This document shows, in pieces, positions 38,901 to 51,670 of a DNA stretch of 64,000 nucleotides. Numbering within the stretch: position 1 is the stretch's first letter; the number at the start of each line of letters is the position of its first letter. The notes under the pieces are model-generated. The model saw nothing but the letters and a program-made list of their open reading frames with translations. It did no database searches and was not told the DNA's origin. Source of the DNA: Anisakis pegreffii. Taxonomy: Eukaryota; Nematoda; Chromadorea; Rhabditida; Anisakidae. Location: assembly GCA_035041965.1 (NCBI GenBank), contig JAPYMA010000725.1, positions 1 to 64,000 of the forward strand. The letters run 5' to 3'. The translations under genes were made by a program, and so were the position numbers.

Positions 38901-41900
38901 ATCTTAGGCTGTGACAAGCCGTTAGAACTGAAGTCTGCGTTGACAGCGATTTACTATCTGTTTGATATTTTACGTCGAGAAATGGTGTTTGTTCGGGACA
39001 TTTTCGAAAATTTAATTCTCCGTTGCCACAAGTTTACTGTCACCGGCAAGTACTTCGGTCAATAGCTGTATTGTAAAATTTCTCTTTCAAATAATCGTGA
39101 AACATTCATCTATCCGCTTTCTGAGTAATCTTATGTAGGGCAAGCTACTTGAGCAGAAAATCAAGTGATCCTTGAACAGAGCTGATCACATTGGTATGTA
39201 GATTAAACATGACGTGTTATTAGCTTCAATAATTTTTGACAGTTTATGAGAACGATTCGAGCAATAATATATTGTTGCTTTCTTTCAGCGTTACCACCTA
39301 CCAAAGTTACCACTCCTCCATCAGGTTGTTTGTTCATTGTTCATTCTTATGATTTGCTTGGGATACTGTTTGATAAATTTTTGGAAAGTTGAAATGAGAA
39401 ACAGATAGTAATTATCACATCTCTTCAATAGTTTCAGAATCTCGCATTGGAATCTGTCTTTTCGTAACAGGATGAATTTCACGTTTAGCAGTGAAAGAAT
39501 TCGAGAGTTGCGGTGCAAATTTGTTCTGATAACATCAATGAACACAGAAACTCATCGCATACTTTGTATAGCTGAATCTAGTAGGTTGATGATACTTACT
39601 ATATTTATGCTTCAGTCTCAACGGACACGACCACCGCAGTAACTACACCCACACCTCATCGAGGTGATCTCATTGCTTATTATTACGAACTTATCTATTA
39701 CCTGCTTAACTATCTTTACCTTTATCTATTTCTTTACCTATTCTCTCTCTGCCAATATTAAATAGGACTTAATTTCATAATTTTGTGAAATTGGATGACA
39801 ATTATCACCATGCAAATCATGACGAACTCAAATCAGCCTGTCGAGGGCACCGTTATTTTCTCCATTTGAAGATTCACTATCTTGCGAGTTACGCACTTTT
39901 CATTAAATCGAATTCGATGGATTCTAATGGAATTGGTCCTTGGAAGTCATATAATATTACCCCACCTTGTGAAAAAATTCCAAAGGAACCCAACAAATTT
40001 ATCTTGTCTCATAGATTTGTTGCAGCTCCATGTTTGAACTGTGTGCAGTTACATCTCGGGACAATACATGGCGGTGGATGGACCTCAGGAACGGTTGTAA
40101 CGAATAGCGTGCCAGTGAATGGATGTGCCCTGATGAGTATCACTTGCATTAATCCTCATGTAAGCTACCCTTAATGTTGGCTGAAGAGACATTCAGTTAC
40201 GAGTGTATCAACTTGACAAAATTCAGGATTTCCCTCGCATCGAGTCTCTCTGTGACTTAGGCACATAATTTTTACCGGCAATACCCCATTTATCGCACTT
40301 AGTAATATCACTATGACTACTATCACGATTACCAATATCACTATGTAATCGCATCGATATCGTAGGAAATGTTACTGATAATACTGTTCCCAATTTGAAG
40401 CCATTCTACTGTTCCAGTATTGTTCCACATAAGTCTCACTGTGCTCCCTAGGCTTTGTCATAATCGGATTTAACTAAAGCCCAATTTTCTACTATACACC
40501 TTTTGACAGGAATTCGCCAACATTTTGATCAATAAAACTGGAAAGAAATGAAAAAGCTATGAAAATTGTTTGGAATGATTAATATCACAATCGGATATTT
40601 TTGATGCCTGAGAGAATTTCTTTCAGGGAGGTAATATTGTCCAACTTCGAACGACCAATATCAATTCAACGTTGGTCTCTGGCACTGGGACCGTGCACAC
40701 CGTTTTGCTCTGCAATAGTTTAATGCAATGGCAAACTCTAGACGGAACTGTTGTTACTGGCATTCTTTGTGCGGCAAAACGTAATTTTTTCTGTCAAAAA
40801 TGCTCAAATTTAATTTTTAGGGTGTGCGTGGAAACCTATCAGTGTAAAAAAACTTTAAAGATCCTGTCAATTTTTTCTATTTCATAGAAATGCTCATCAA
40901 GTAGTTCGTCTGAATGATCGTTTCCATACTAAATATAATGTGAAGAAATCAGGCGATATTGCAATCAGTTCACAATGAATGAAAATGCATAACTGTTTGC
41001 CACAGCCAAAAGAATATACTCAAAATGAAATTCGAAGTATTTTCACGGAATTCACAGCGAAATGACCAAAATAAATGACAGTTACAGAGCTCTATGCAAA
41101 TATGAGATGAGAGTATAAGTTCTCGCACATAACATTTAGCATTTAATGATGATCACACATCTGATTTGTACGCATTTTGCAATCACTAACATTCCGATCA
41201 TTCGTACGAAACGAAAGCTAAACCTCAGCCACCAGTGAAATTAATCTTGAGCCTACACCTTAGCCTAAACAATAACACTATGATTAAACCCTACAGATGA
41301 ACATTTTCGATCCGTTCAATAGATATTCTCGTATTTTAGTACCTGTTACAACAACAACTACAACTGCTCTAACCACAACTACAATGAACCCGAATGGTAT
41401 GAACGAGCTTTTGTTTTGTTCACTTTTTGTCCATTGTGGTGAACTTTAACAGATCAATTAGTTGCCATTGAAGGTGACAATACCAGTGATACGTTCAAAC
41501 AATTTATAAACGTTTCTGCATGATTTCTTAATATTTTTCAAGGAATTACTTCAATGTTCCTTATATATCTCGTCGCTTATTCATGAACTGAAAAAGTCAT
41601 CGTATAAAGTTTTGAACGAAACACTTCACCTCAATAAACTATCGCTTTTCGATGCCCAGGCTCAGATACTGTACCGTAGACCCATCCTCTATCCTGCTTT
41701 GCAGTCGATGAGACCAACCTCGCCTATGCTCGGCCAACACCCGAGCCATTTGTTGTATTTTGCGCTGAGCAACATAAAATTTCAGTGAACGTCTTTGATT
41801 TCAGCTCCATGTCGATCATGCCCAATCCTCGAGCCCTATATCATTCCACCAACAGTACTGAACAATTTGAACGGTAATTTAGCCATCGTGCAAAATTTCG

Positions 41901-44900
41901 CTGCAAGTGGATGTCGATATGCAGCAGTTACATGCTCTGGACTAGTTAGTTGTTATTCATTGTTTTGCTTCATTCACAATCGTTGTTGTGTTCAGTTTAT
42001 AAGTTGTTTTTCACAGCGTTTTCAAGCAATAGTTGTGTTGATTGAATTCAGATTTGATTGAATTATATTGAATAGAGATTGAATTGAGTCGTGAGAATTA
42101 CTCGCAATCGAGAATTTGCAATCACAAAAGTGACAGCATTGTTTTTGAACAAATTTGTTCAAGCGATCTGCAATACGGCGGTTTTGTTATCACCCAAATG
42201 TGTGCATATTTTCGAAATATCCGTAACGATCGCTCTACCTTCAACCGCATTGTTGTGCTAAGCAATTGAACGACTTGGTGTGTGATCGTGAACAATACAG
42301 TTAAAAACATCGCTCAGCAAAGTATAAATATTGTGGTGTTAAGAAAAATTACAATAATAACACTTGAAATGTGAACTGTTCAATGCAAGTTATAAATTCT
42401 CAGATGACTTTCAGCCAACTCATTTGACCATGATTGGTTTCAACGGAAATTATCGAACAGCAATAGCTAGTGGTATAGGTAAAGCATCATTGCAATTAGT
42501 GTGCACCAATCGAAGAGTATGGTCAAGATCGGATTCCAACGACACTGTCAAGTCGTTATCATGCGTTTTTGTCGGTAGGCTTGCTCATGACTGCCATATT
42601 TGAAACTGCATGAAGATACAATTCTGTGAAAGTAAAGAGCAAATAGTAATTATGCGATCACTGAAAATTTCTCACGGGAACATTTCTTTGTTGAGATAAC
42701 TGTTCATTATACTCCACCATTCACATCTAACAGTGGCATATTTCAGATATTACAAACGTCACAATTCCACCAAGTAAGTAAAAGTGTCCCGCTGGATTAG
42801 TTTAAAGTTGATTTTTAGTGCTTCATTTTACTGATCATCGAATCACAGTATAGCGAAATTGATTCAATTTATTAGTGCAGACGTTGACGAAACTTCGAAT
42901 TTCATCAACATGATTTCAAATGAATTTCATTTGAAGCATTTTTAGTCAGTGACTGCCAAAAAAACAATGCTTTGATTAGATCAAAAGGTGGGAATGGGTA
43001 TGTCTAAAATTAGTTGTGAGATGAAGGTTCATTCATTTTTGTTGAAAAGAATTTGAAGAAACAATGTTCAATGAATTTATGAAATTACTCTCAACTACAG
43101 TACCATCGACAACCGCTGTACCGATTGCGACGACCACTCCATCGGCTATCAGTAATTTTTAATGTCGTTCTTTTCCGAATTCATTATCAAAAATTTATTA
43201 TATTTGTACTTCAACTGAACAGCATTCGTGTAATAATATCATAAAACGACCGCTTTCTTGGCCATCGTATCACGAAACGACTCTTTCTATGCACATGAAA
43301 CATAGCTCTGTTTCGACGGCGTGACTCAGTTTGGCTTACTTCTTTCATCCCACCTCAACGAATTAATTGTTTCCGATCCGCTGCAATTAGATTACGCTGT
43401 AGTAATATTGTTCAATTAGTTAATTACGAATTATGTTCATGAAATGAGTCATCGTTTGTTATTGCCGTTTTATGACTACCCGTTGTTATGGAGATTTCTA
43501 AATGAAACTAAGAGCTCACACACCACAATGTTTAGTAATCCCATCAGAGTAACGTAACCGTTTCATTGTCATCCGACGTAACTCCTTGGAAATGGCCGGT
43601 ATTTTGCCACAGCTGTTAGGTTTGGAAACTTTTGCCTTTCAGATAAACAAATTCGATTAAAAAAGCACAGATTCTGGTGGAAAAAAATTGGGTTCAACCC
43701 CGTTCACCTCATTCAGGATTCACTTTTCAGTGCTTTCTGCTCGGGTGGAGTTGAATCACTTCGCTATCTGCCATTTCTTCGGCAGATAGCGAAGTTTCTG
43801 CCTCAGTGCCTCAAACTCCGTTTCGTTTCAAGCACTCAAATATCAAAAGTTTTGAGTGCAGACGCTTAGCGCTTAGAGCACGATGGTTGATCTCTCACCA
43901 ATACCATATTTCTAAAGATTTCTGAGTGAAAATTTGGTCGTTGTAGGCGAATGCACACAATGTTCAACGCCTCTCTATGGAACTGTCACCACACCAGGAT
44001 TCGAGAGTGGAATACTGTTCACCAATCGAGACACGAACGCGAATGGTTGTTCACAGATCAGAATTACTTGTACCAATCCTGTCGTAAGTCATATGTTTTG
44101 TTCGAGAGTCGATCCTCATTTTTCCGGTGACCCTAACGATGCACAACGCCACAAGCTTTTCGAAGGATCATCTTCAAAACCGATTTTGACCGATTATGGG
44201 AGTACAGCGAGTGGAAATTCATACGACCATCAAACTAACATTATTACGAATCCAAATCATTCTCGATATTATGGAGACAATTGAATTAGTCGAAAGGATT
44301 TTAAATCCGCATGCATGTTGTGCATCGATCCACTGAAACAGAATAATCTGTTCATTCAATGAGATGGCGACTTTTCAGCCTTCCCTAACGGCAATGATTA
44401 TGGTACTGGGAACGACAAAGGTGTTGGCCTTAGGAAAAGGTTCGGTGGATTCAACGATCACGTGCGATCGCCAGCTAACCTGGCTGGACCCTAGCGGAGT
44501 CGCTGTTCCCGGAATCATCTGTGCCGCTCATGGTTCGATTTTTATTGCCTCTTCATAATTACCAAACAACAAACCGATGTTTATAGCGTTACAATGGGAA
44601 TCATTGAATTATTTCCAGTAGCAATAAATTTCGAAGATTCATGCTGAACGTGATTGTTGAATTGGTTGCGACTCTGACAATGAGGACAATCATTAATCCA
44701 TTTTTCCGATTTTGAATTCTAGATTCATCATACTTTCGAAAATGCTCGTGTACTTATTAGGTAAAATTTTCAAAACTTAAAACTCTTCAAATTTTAAATT
44801 CATCTTTCAGAACCACCTAAAACAACAACAACCGCTGCTCCTCTCATAACGGTAAATGTTCTTGTCCTCAAAGTATTTAACATGGAATTTTCTTTCATTC

Positions 44901-45746
44901 CTATGAGATATATTTCCAAGCATGTTTCTCGCACGACTACGGATCTAAACACCATGGTTCTTCTCATCGAAAACTCATATTTTCAATGAGATTGTTTTTG
45001 ATCCAACTGTAAAGTTGTGTTCTTAGTCGAAAACTCTCGCTCGAAATGTAGCCGTAATGCCTTGAGAAAAGTCATCTGAGTTGTTTTAAATTCGTTAACT
45101 GATCAACTGATTGAAGAGGATATGATGACTTCGGAATTAGAGCTCATGAAAGCTCATGAATTCTGTTGCATTAAAAGGCTGATTTCAGACTACACGTCCA
45201 CTCTGTCACGGAACAGCATGGAACGCCTGGGGTCAATGGTCGCAATGTACAGATACCTGTGGTGCATGCGGCTCGAAACAACGTTTCCGATCATGCAACC
45301 AGACACTTCCAACTTGTCGTTGTACTGGGTTAGCGACCGCTTCATTCTCTACACATTCACCTTGACTAGGCTCTGATTTTTCCATTGAATTTTTATCGAT
45401 TCCCAGGAAAGTGTTCACTCCAACTGATGCCTTTTAGTTAGCTGAGACGTGGTTGTACGGGAGTGTTGTATTCGGAGCATTCAAACTCATAAGACAGTGT
45501 TAATAAGCGTTATCTGTAATAACAGTTCTCTTTCTATCAAGAATCACGATTTAGTTTTTTGGGAAGTGTATTGTTAAACACTAAAGAATGCGACCTTTCA
45601 GGTCGACTTTCCAAAAGGTGCCATGCAATTTACTTGTTTGCACCTATCCACGAGCATCTTGTTGCAGAGGTTATCATCCTGGCTCTCTGAACAATCAGTT
45701 CACTTGCATTCCATCGATACCAGTACCAGTGGCTGGTGGAACCTGA
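32939..45746 (+). CDS. Secreted C6/thrombospondin mosaic protein with mucin-like linkers, 25 exons
   Basis: A signal peptide (MRLATFVMVLFVGFLVTVCDA, start ATG 32939; an in-frame ATG at 32900 is the alternative) leads into a TSP1-like module over exons 32939-33102 and 33395-33448 (WGEWAAWHPC). Seven C6 repeats follow. First-half exons carry CxxC...GC...TC: 33948-34119, 36299-36444, 37868-38001, 38419-38552, 40026-40159, 41805-41944, 43947-44083. Second-half exons carry LTC...W...LSC: 34295-34511, 38081-38234, about 38720-38883, 40627-40780, 42415-42574, 44379-44532. Thr/Pro linker exons are 35995-36090, 37491-37580, 39289-39324, 39616-39663, 41340-41396, 42747-42773, 43101-43151 and 44811-44851. 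A TSP1 repeat (45189-45328, WGQWSQCTDTCGACG) and a Cys-rich tail (45602-45746, CTYPRASCCRGYHPG) end the protein. Repeat 1 has lost the strict CxxC spacing, repeat 2 lacks a second half, and repeat 3 has EC for GC. The family is nematode extracellular or cuticle-associated; the exact role is unknown. Confidence 0.85.
36503..37097 (+). other. Coding-like segments inside the C6 gene, where half of repeat 2 is missing
   Basis: Between the first half of C6 repeat 2 (ends 36444) and the next linker exon (starts 37491) there is no recognisable second-half exon. Instead, three plus-strand open stretches have good codon texture: 36503-36730 (ATG, MLAAACFVKRGNCFEPSDDF...), about 36765-36885 (...HVLVNPPSLIQHHFNAYLQ...) and 36943-37097 (ATG, MHVKSSEQAAIVFDGDC..., ending at TAA). 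About 37290-37490 is also open and runs into the linker. They match neither C6 nor any transposon I know. They could be a nested gene, a replaced exon or chance. Confidence 0.3.
43758..43795. repeat. Perfect inverted repeat (15-bp stem, 8-nt loop)
   Basis: ACTTCGCTATCTGCC at 43758-43772 is the exact reverse complement of 43781-43795, with ATTTCTTC between. It lies in the intron before the last C6 repeat of the plus-strand gene. The stem is too short for a typical microRNA precursor. It may be a transposon remnant or a structured intron element. Confidence 0.9.
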
Positions 45747-45848
45747 TGATGTTTCCGTATTAAAATTATTCCGCTTCTTTCGACTATCCTTCACTAACAG
45801 TCCGTTATAATGATAGTAGTGAACTATGAATTTATACACTCGATAGCG

Positions 45849-46055
45849 TTACAGTACGGTCTGTAACTTCTGCTTCTTCTCGCCCGAAAATGTTTGTTGC
45901 GTTGTTCGCGTACTGCTTGATTCAAAGACTGTCAGCAATTTTGGATCGTTCGGACCGCAGAAAGCAGATGGTTGGCGTGTTTCAGAACCCGTCCTGGAGT
46001 AATTCTCTATATACATGCACTTATCTGTTACAGTGGTTTCCTTAGCTGATGTCAT
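45849..46055 (-). CDS. Small ORF with faint CUB-like pattern
   Basis: A minus-strand frame from a real ATG at 46055 to a stop at 45849 encodes 68 residues. The middle part (AFCGPNDPKLL, then VFESS and TFSGEKK) is reminiscent of the second half of a CUB domain (FCG..P...S...F.G). The plus strand of the same stretch is also open in one frame (TVCNFCFFSPENVCC) after a TTACAG acceptor, so it could be an alternative last exon of the C6 gene. I cannot decide between these. Confidence 0.22.
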   Translation of the reverse strand: MTSAKETTVTDKCMYIENYSRTGSETRQPSAFCGPNDPKLLTVFESSSTRTTQQTFSGEKKQKLQTVL

Positions 46056-47100
46056 AGTGGTTACCTGATGATATTCATAAAATTGCTTCAGTTTGAAGGA
46101 TCGGCCTTAAGATTGAGTCGTAATGCTGCGGGAATTCGCAATAAGGAATTAATAGATTGTTGTTTTTTGAAAATAAGAGAAAGAAACGTTCGAAAGTAAG
46201 ACTGAGCCGTTCAGCTGCACTGATTATTCTTTCACATCATTCATTATATCAAACGCTACCACACTACCACAGAAGTACGCATGAAAGTTTCATTCGGTCA
46301 AGGTGAACCATCTTAGAACCTCTGGTAGTTTGCGTCGTTTCATATTCATTCCGTCTTTAAATATTGCTGCCTTCAAGCAGCCTAACAACTTGCTCCATTC
46401 ATTCAACTGATGGAATGTGTCACAAAACAAATAATTCAGTCTCTTTTTAAATATCTCAAATGATAAATCAAATGTTTATCTCTCCTAAAGTATAATAAAT
46501 ATGATGAAATGCTGAAAAGCAGATTTCTTTGTAAAAAAAACACACACGACGTTTAATGAATGAGCGTTCTAAAAACGAATGTTATCATGATACCCGAGGT
46601 GAAATTCTTCTGAGAGTTTCCCTATTATTTCATACAATTGCATTTTCGATGAAGCATGTTTCAAATTAGAAATAACAGAATTATTTGGAGCTCAATTTTG
46701 CAATGAAAACAAAGCACAGGTGATGACACTCGCTCACCTAAAAAGAGAACACATTAACGATTGAGACTCACTGGAAGAAGATATCTTCGAGTACATTTAA
46801 ACACAACATATGATCTAAACAAGAGACCAAATACGATTCTGTGTGTGCCATTCCATATGTAGATTTTGTGAAAAAAAAACAATTTATAAAGAACAATAAA
46901 AATTGTGCCTTTTTTCCTAGCATCCTTAAAATGTTCAATTTTTTCGAGATTAAACGACCATATAACGGTAAGAGCCTTTTTCGATAAACTTATAAAAACT
47001 GATATTCGAGTGCTAATAATATCGAATACTTGAAATGAAACCACTGCAATAGATGAAACACGGAAGTACTTTCGAATAAATACATCAGACGTGATGAAAA

Positions 47101-49645
47101 TCAATAAAGTGGTTCTTGTTCCGATGGTATATCGGAGAGTTTCGTGTTCCGACCAAATGAGGGAATTTTCACAATGTTAGTCGTATGGAACATTGTCATC
47201 GGTGGAATTGCGTTCGCTTTGCATTGCCAACATCGCGTTTTTGCATTCCACTCCAGTGTGATCGTAGAGCATTGTGGATAACATCTTTGCATGTATGCTG
47301 TCGACTCCAAATTCTCAGGAATATCACTTCGTCGAGTGATTCGCCTGAAAATTCGCTGAATTGTTCCGAAGAATCATTATAAAATACAAAAGTTTATCTA
47401 GCATCAGGTCAGTTCAATGCGGGAAAGATTTCGTTGCGAAAGTGTGGTGTTTGACTGAAGCAATCATGTAAGTGTGATTGCTTCACGATGCGAAATCACT
47501 TCATTGGAACGTCTGGCCAGATCCTATTTGCATGCAAATTTCCACAAAAGCAAGACAAATTTCATCGACATCCCCACCTAAACAGCGCGTCAATGCCAAT
47601 CGCATCACACACAATAACGGCACTTTTTCCTTGTGAACTGCAAATTTTTGCAATCTCATCGCCCACTTCACCAATCCTCACATACGCATCACTTAACGTT
47701 CGTTCCTGAAACGAACATTTCGCTGAGGAATTGCAACTGACCAAATGATAACTTTATGGATTCTGTTAGCACCTGATTCGGTCCCAGTCATTTTCTTCAC
47801 TGTTTATATATTTGCTAGTAATTAACAGTGAATGGAGTTCACGGAAACTGATTTAAAGAATATCATTTGAATCGTAAAAAAACCGAACCCCTGCTACAGT
47901 TTTGCCTAATTGCTCCATCTTCAGTATCGGTTTATAAGCCGAGTCAACTTCAATGCCACAGGCGATCAATTCGTTCACTTGCAGGAAGTTCGGTAGTGGA
48001 TTCTGCATTCAAAATCACATTAGCTGAAGTATGCACTTGAAAATTCTGGGAGATTCTGAGATATTAAGAATACGGTGGTTGTTCCGAGATTGAGATCACT
48101 TCGTTCGTTAGAAACTATTGGTTCATTGTAATTAGTACTGACTGAGCATTGCCTTTCTCCTCATCATCAGTTTATTTCTATCATGTTCAAGCAGTTCCAT
48201 AACTTCGATCATATGCAATATCATCCAATTAAAGTTTCTATCAATTGCTTTAGCACGGGCAGTTTCCTCCCGCACGGCTTTCACATGAATACCTCTCAGT
48301 GGTAGTTTCAATCGTAAGTCAGAGGAAGTAATGTGCGTAAATGAAAACACCTGCATGCAAAATAGGGAAGAAACTGTAAAAATGGATAGAGAGCAGAATC
48401 TGAAGATGGTAACTGCACCTCTGTTATGAGCGGCAAAGGTTCGAAAAGTCCTGGCTCAACACAAACTTTTACGGCACTCTTTTGTTGAAGGCACGCTGCC
48501 AGGGAAGTGGCTGTCTATAAATACGAACACGTGGATTACATTTTACGTTTAGTGGATCCCTTTCTCATCATTCGATTGTAAATCGGGACATTTTTCAATA
48601 TTCGAGCCTTAAGTAAGTGAATTTATTCAGCTGGGAATGAAAATTCGTAAAGTTTATGAGTTAAAACGAAGCACTCTCATTAGTTGTCATTGACTCAATA
48701 AACGTTTCTCTTCGTAGTCAACAAAACTGTCATCACTTAATTCAGTGGAAAATTCAAAGGCGATCTGATCGCAAATCTAACGAACTTGGACAGAGGCAAG
48801 CGACGGTGATGAATAAACAGTGGTGACGACTGTTCGCATTGTGATCGCCCTACCGACCAACTGGGCACTCATGGAACCGACATTAGTTAATGGTGTATCC
48901 ATACAGTAGTCATCCTCACCACCAGCCCTTCTTGGAATCCATGCCGGTTGATTCATATCTAACTGCAATCAAGCGTTCACTCTTCACGCAAGATTGCTTG
49001 TGTAACGAAATTTTCCATTCATTTCGAATCATTTAGGCAAATTGAATGAGAATGTCTTCATTTCAAGTGTTTCGTTAGCTAAGAGTTCCTTCTATACATG
49101 ACAACTACCATCCAAACCAAATGTGAGTCACTGGGCAACAAAATTTTATTGTGGTTTTGTTTCGAAAGGGCAAACCATTCGATATGCTTGATAGGTCTCG
49201 AATGCTCGATTTCGCCATGCTGGTGTTATGCTGTCACAGTCCTCTCCACTTCGCACTAGATAGATGCGTGTGTTCGGAACTCGAACGTCATTCGTGAGTG
49301 CTTTATTTCTGGTCATCTTCAAATGGTCATTCAGACGTCAAAATATTAATGCATTTCCTTCAACTTGAGCTATAACACTGTCCTACCAAATAACATCTGT
49401 GGAATATTCTATGATACTTTTGAGAACGTTGTTTCGACAGTTCCACAGTATCTACAGAAATGATCGAAAACTTCATCAATTACTAAAGATGGATGATCAA
49501 ACCATTCAATTAGTCCAGTAAGCTTTCTGAAGGAATATCTAACCAGGAAACTTTTCGGGGGCACATTCATCTTCTTCTGTTCACTCGACCCTTTGATGCT
49601 ATTGCTGTTGGCAGTGCCCGTCATAATGACGAAATGGCCGCGCAA
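47101..49645 (-). CDS. UBASH3/Sts-type histidine-phosphatase-fold protein, catalytic residues lost
   Basis: Exons 49308-49176, 48962-48786, 48514-48419, 48002-47889, 47705-47578 and 47344-47101 join in frame. They give a phosphoglycerate-mutase-like domain colinear with the C-terminal phosphatase domain of UBASH3 proteins: LDMNQPAWIPRRAGGEDDY, PLTNVGSMSAQLVG, VYSSPSL, KVCVEPGLFE, LPNFLQVNEL, YVRIGEVGDEIAK and a CYPQCSTITLEW segment. Catalytic positions have changed. The RHGE motif reads RSGE (49253-49242), the second His in the family's VAHA block is Asp in VCDA (codon at 47606-47604), and the Arg after SPSL is Ala. The Glu of VEPGLFE is kept. The protein is therefore predicted to be a pseudophosphatase. 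UBASH3 proteins dephosphorylate phosphotyrosine in signalling; this one may be a binding scaffold. The N-terminal exon (about 49645-49410, ATG at 49624) is open, but its splice to the domain is unresolved. No UBA or SH3 domain is seen. Confidence 0.8.
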
Positions 49646-51670
49646 CGACCGAAGAAATTCGACAAATGACAGTATGTGATTCCATTGGGCCCATTAAAGT
49701 TTCATCTTCCACATTATTTATTCAAAATTCTGGTTCAACCTCCCAAATTCTATCTTTCGGAATGAAACGGATGCAAATTTGCAGTTGTAATTGTAAACTT
49801 CAGTGACATATGCAAAGGAAAGCCGCATCATTTTATTAAGGAATGAACGTTAGTTTTCAAGAAACATATGTAAATTTGAGTTCATTTTGATTATGAGTAA
49901 TCTTGAGAAAAGATGCGCTCCCGAGGAAATTTTTCGATTAATTGAGTATAATACAAATGTAAATAGTCGAAACAAAGCTGTTGACTCCCTCAATGAATGA
50001 CTTGGTTGAGGAATATATTTTCTTAAACATTGCTGGTTACCCACTTATTCATCCATTTCATTTCTTTGCATGAAGCACTTAATAACTAAAACAATTTTGT
50101 TTTTTGAAGTCAATGCTTATTGCTAGCAATAAATTTGATTATGTTCTGATGGATTATATATTTTCTTTTTGCAAAACACCATAAAAAGTTGCTTTGAAAT
50201 TCGTTCACCAAAAGTGTTCTAAATTAATGATAAAAATCTCTCCAATCGTGCATTCTGTTGTTGTATCGTTCACTATTTCAAAACAAACACAACCTACAGA
50301 ATTAAACTCAGTGACACTATAAAAACGCCACATGCGTTTTCTTATCTGAGCATTGCATACCGCAAATAACACTATATATGTCAGGCCATGCTCAAGGTTA
50401 TCATCTGTAATGAACAAAAAAAATTGATGAAATTTCTTCCCGAAATCTCGAACACTCTGCAAGAGAGTGAAAACCGTTCTATTTTCTTGCTGTTTCGTGC
50501 AGAATAATGATAGTTTCAACCATATTTTGGAAGAACTGTCGGAATCGAGACATTGGAAACTTGTGAGAAATGATTCGGAAATCGGTAAGAAACAATCAAA
50601 CACTCAAAATGCAACGTTCAATTCTTGTTTGAATTGCAAGCAAGTAGTAATTATGTTTGATTTGATGACGACTACAAATGAATCGTTTCACTGCTAGCTG
50701 AAAATATTTTCGTCTTGTCTTTTAAAGCTTACAACGAACAAAGTTTATCGCAGTCACTTCTGTTTGCTCAATATTATTTCATTGACATGATGTGATACGA
50801 TATGATGTAACACTCTAATCAAAAACACCCTAAAATGATGAAATTACAAATATGAAAAGCAATGAAGTTACATTTTGCTTGCGAACGTATCACTGAGAAT
50901 CAAGCAAACAACAATCCTATTTACTTCATCGCTCAAATGAACACCGAATCAGGTCCATATTAAATGACTGCACTCCAAGATTGTATGTCAAACCTATTGG
51001 GCCATTTTGCTTTTGCATAATTTACGTCTGATTTAGCATTGTTTGATAATGGTGATTTCGATCACTTTTACGCCTACTTGATACTGAAAACAATAATTTT
51101 TACAATCTGAGAAGTACTTAATGTTAATGGTCACGATGATCATCCTCGCTGATCGATTGGAACCTTATTGAAAAACAGCAACGTTGCCTGCAAGTAATAT
51201 TAAACTTCAAATCTCAGTGAATGTTCTCAATTTAACGCCCTCCGTAACTAGCTATTCTCTGCTGTCCGGTCAGCCGGAATGGTGCTGATTCGTTGCTGGT
51301 TTAGATTCTCGGCGCATGATAACAGTATAATCTGACGTAAAAATGAACGAAATCTGGAGTGCTCTGCACAGAGAAGAAGCAGTTTACCTTGGAAAATTTC
51401 TTCACCTATAAAAGTTTACGAAAGCACAAATTTATTGATAACGATTTATCATGTTGGCCGTTGCACCTTAAACCACCCATGAAACTATCATTCGTGATAA
51501 ATTATTTTTGACGTTTCATCGAATCATTTCGTTTACGCTTCTTCATGTTTCACGTGCATTGGTTTCTGCGATCTTCGCATTATTCTTATACATTTAATGA
51601 GATAGGTTTATACTGCTGTTTTTGGTAATGCTTTGCTTGGCTAATTTTCCATATAAACATGTCGTTAAGT
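49646..51670. other. Intergenic, nothing recognised
   Basis: AT-rich sequence between the divergently oriented UBASH3-like (minus) and MFSD8-like (plus) genes. Open frames here are short, rich in Phe/Ile/Asn and without splice context. The stretch presumably includes both promoters, but no specific site can be supported. Confidence 0.4.
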
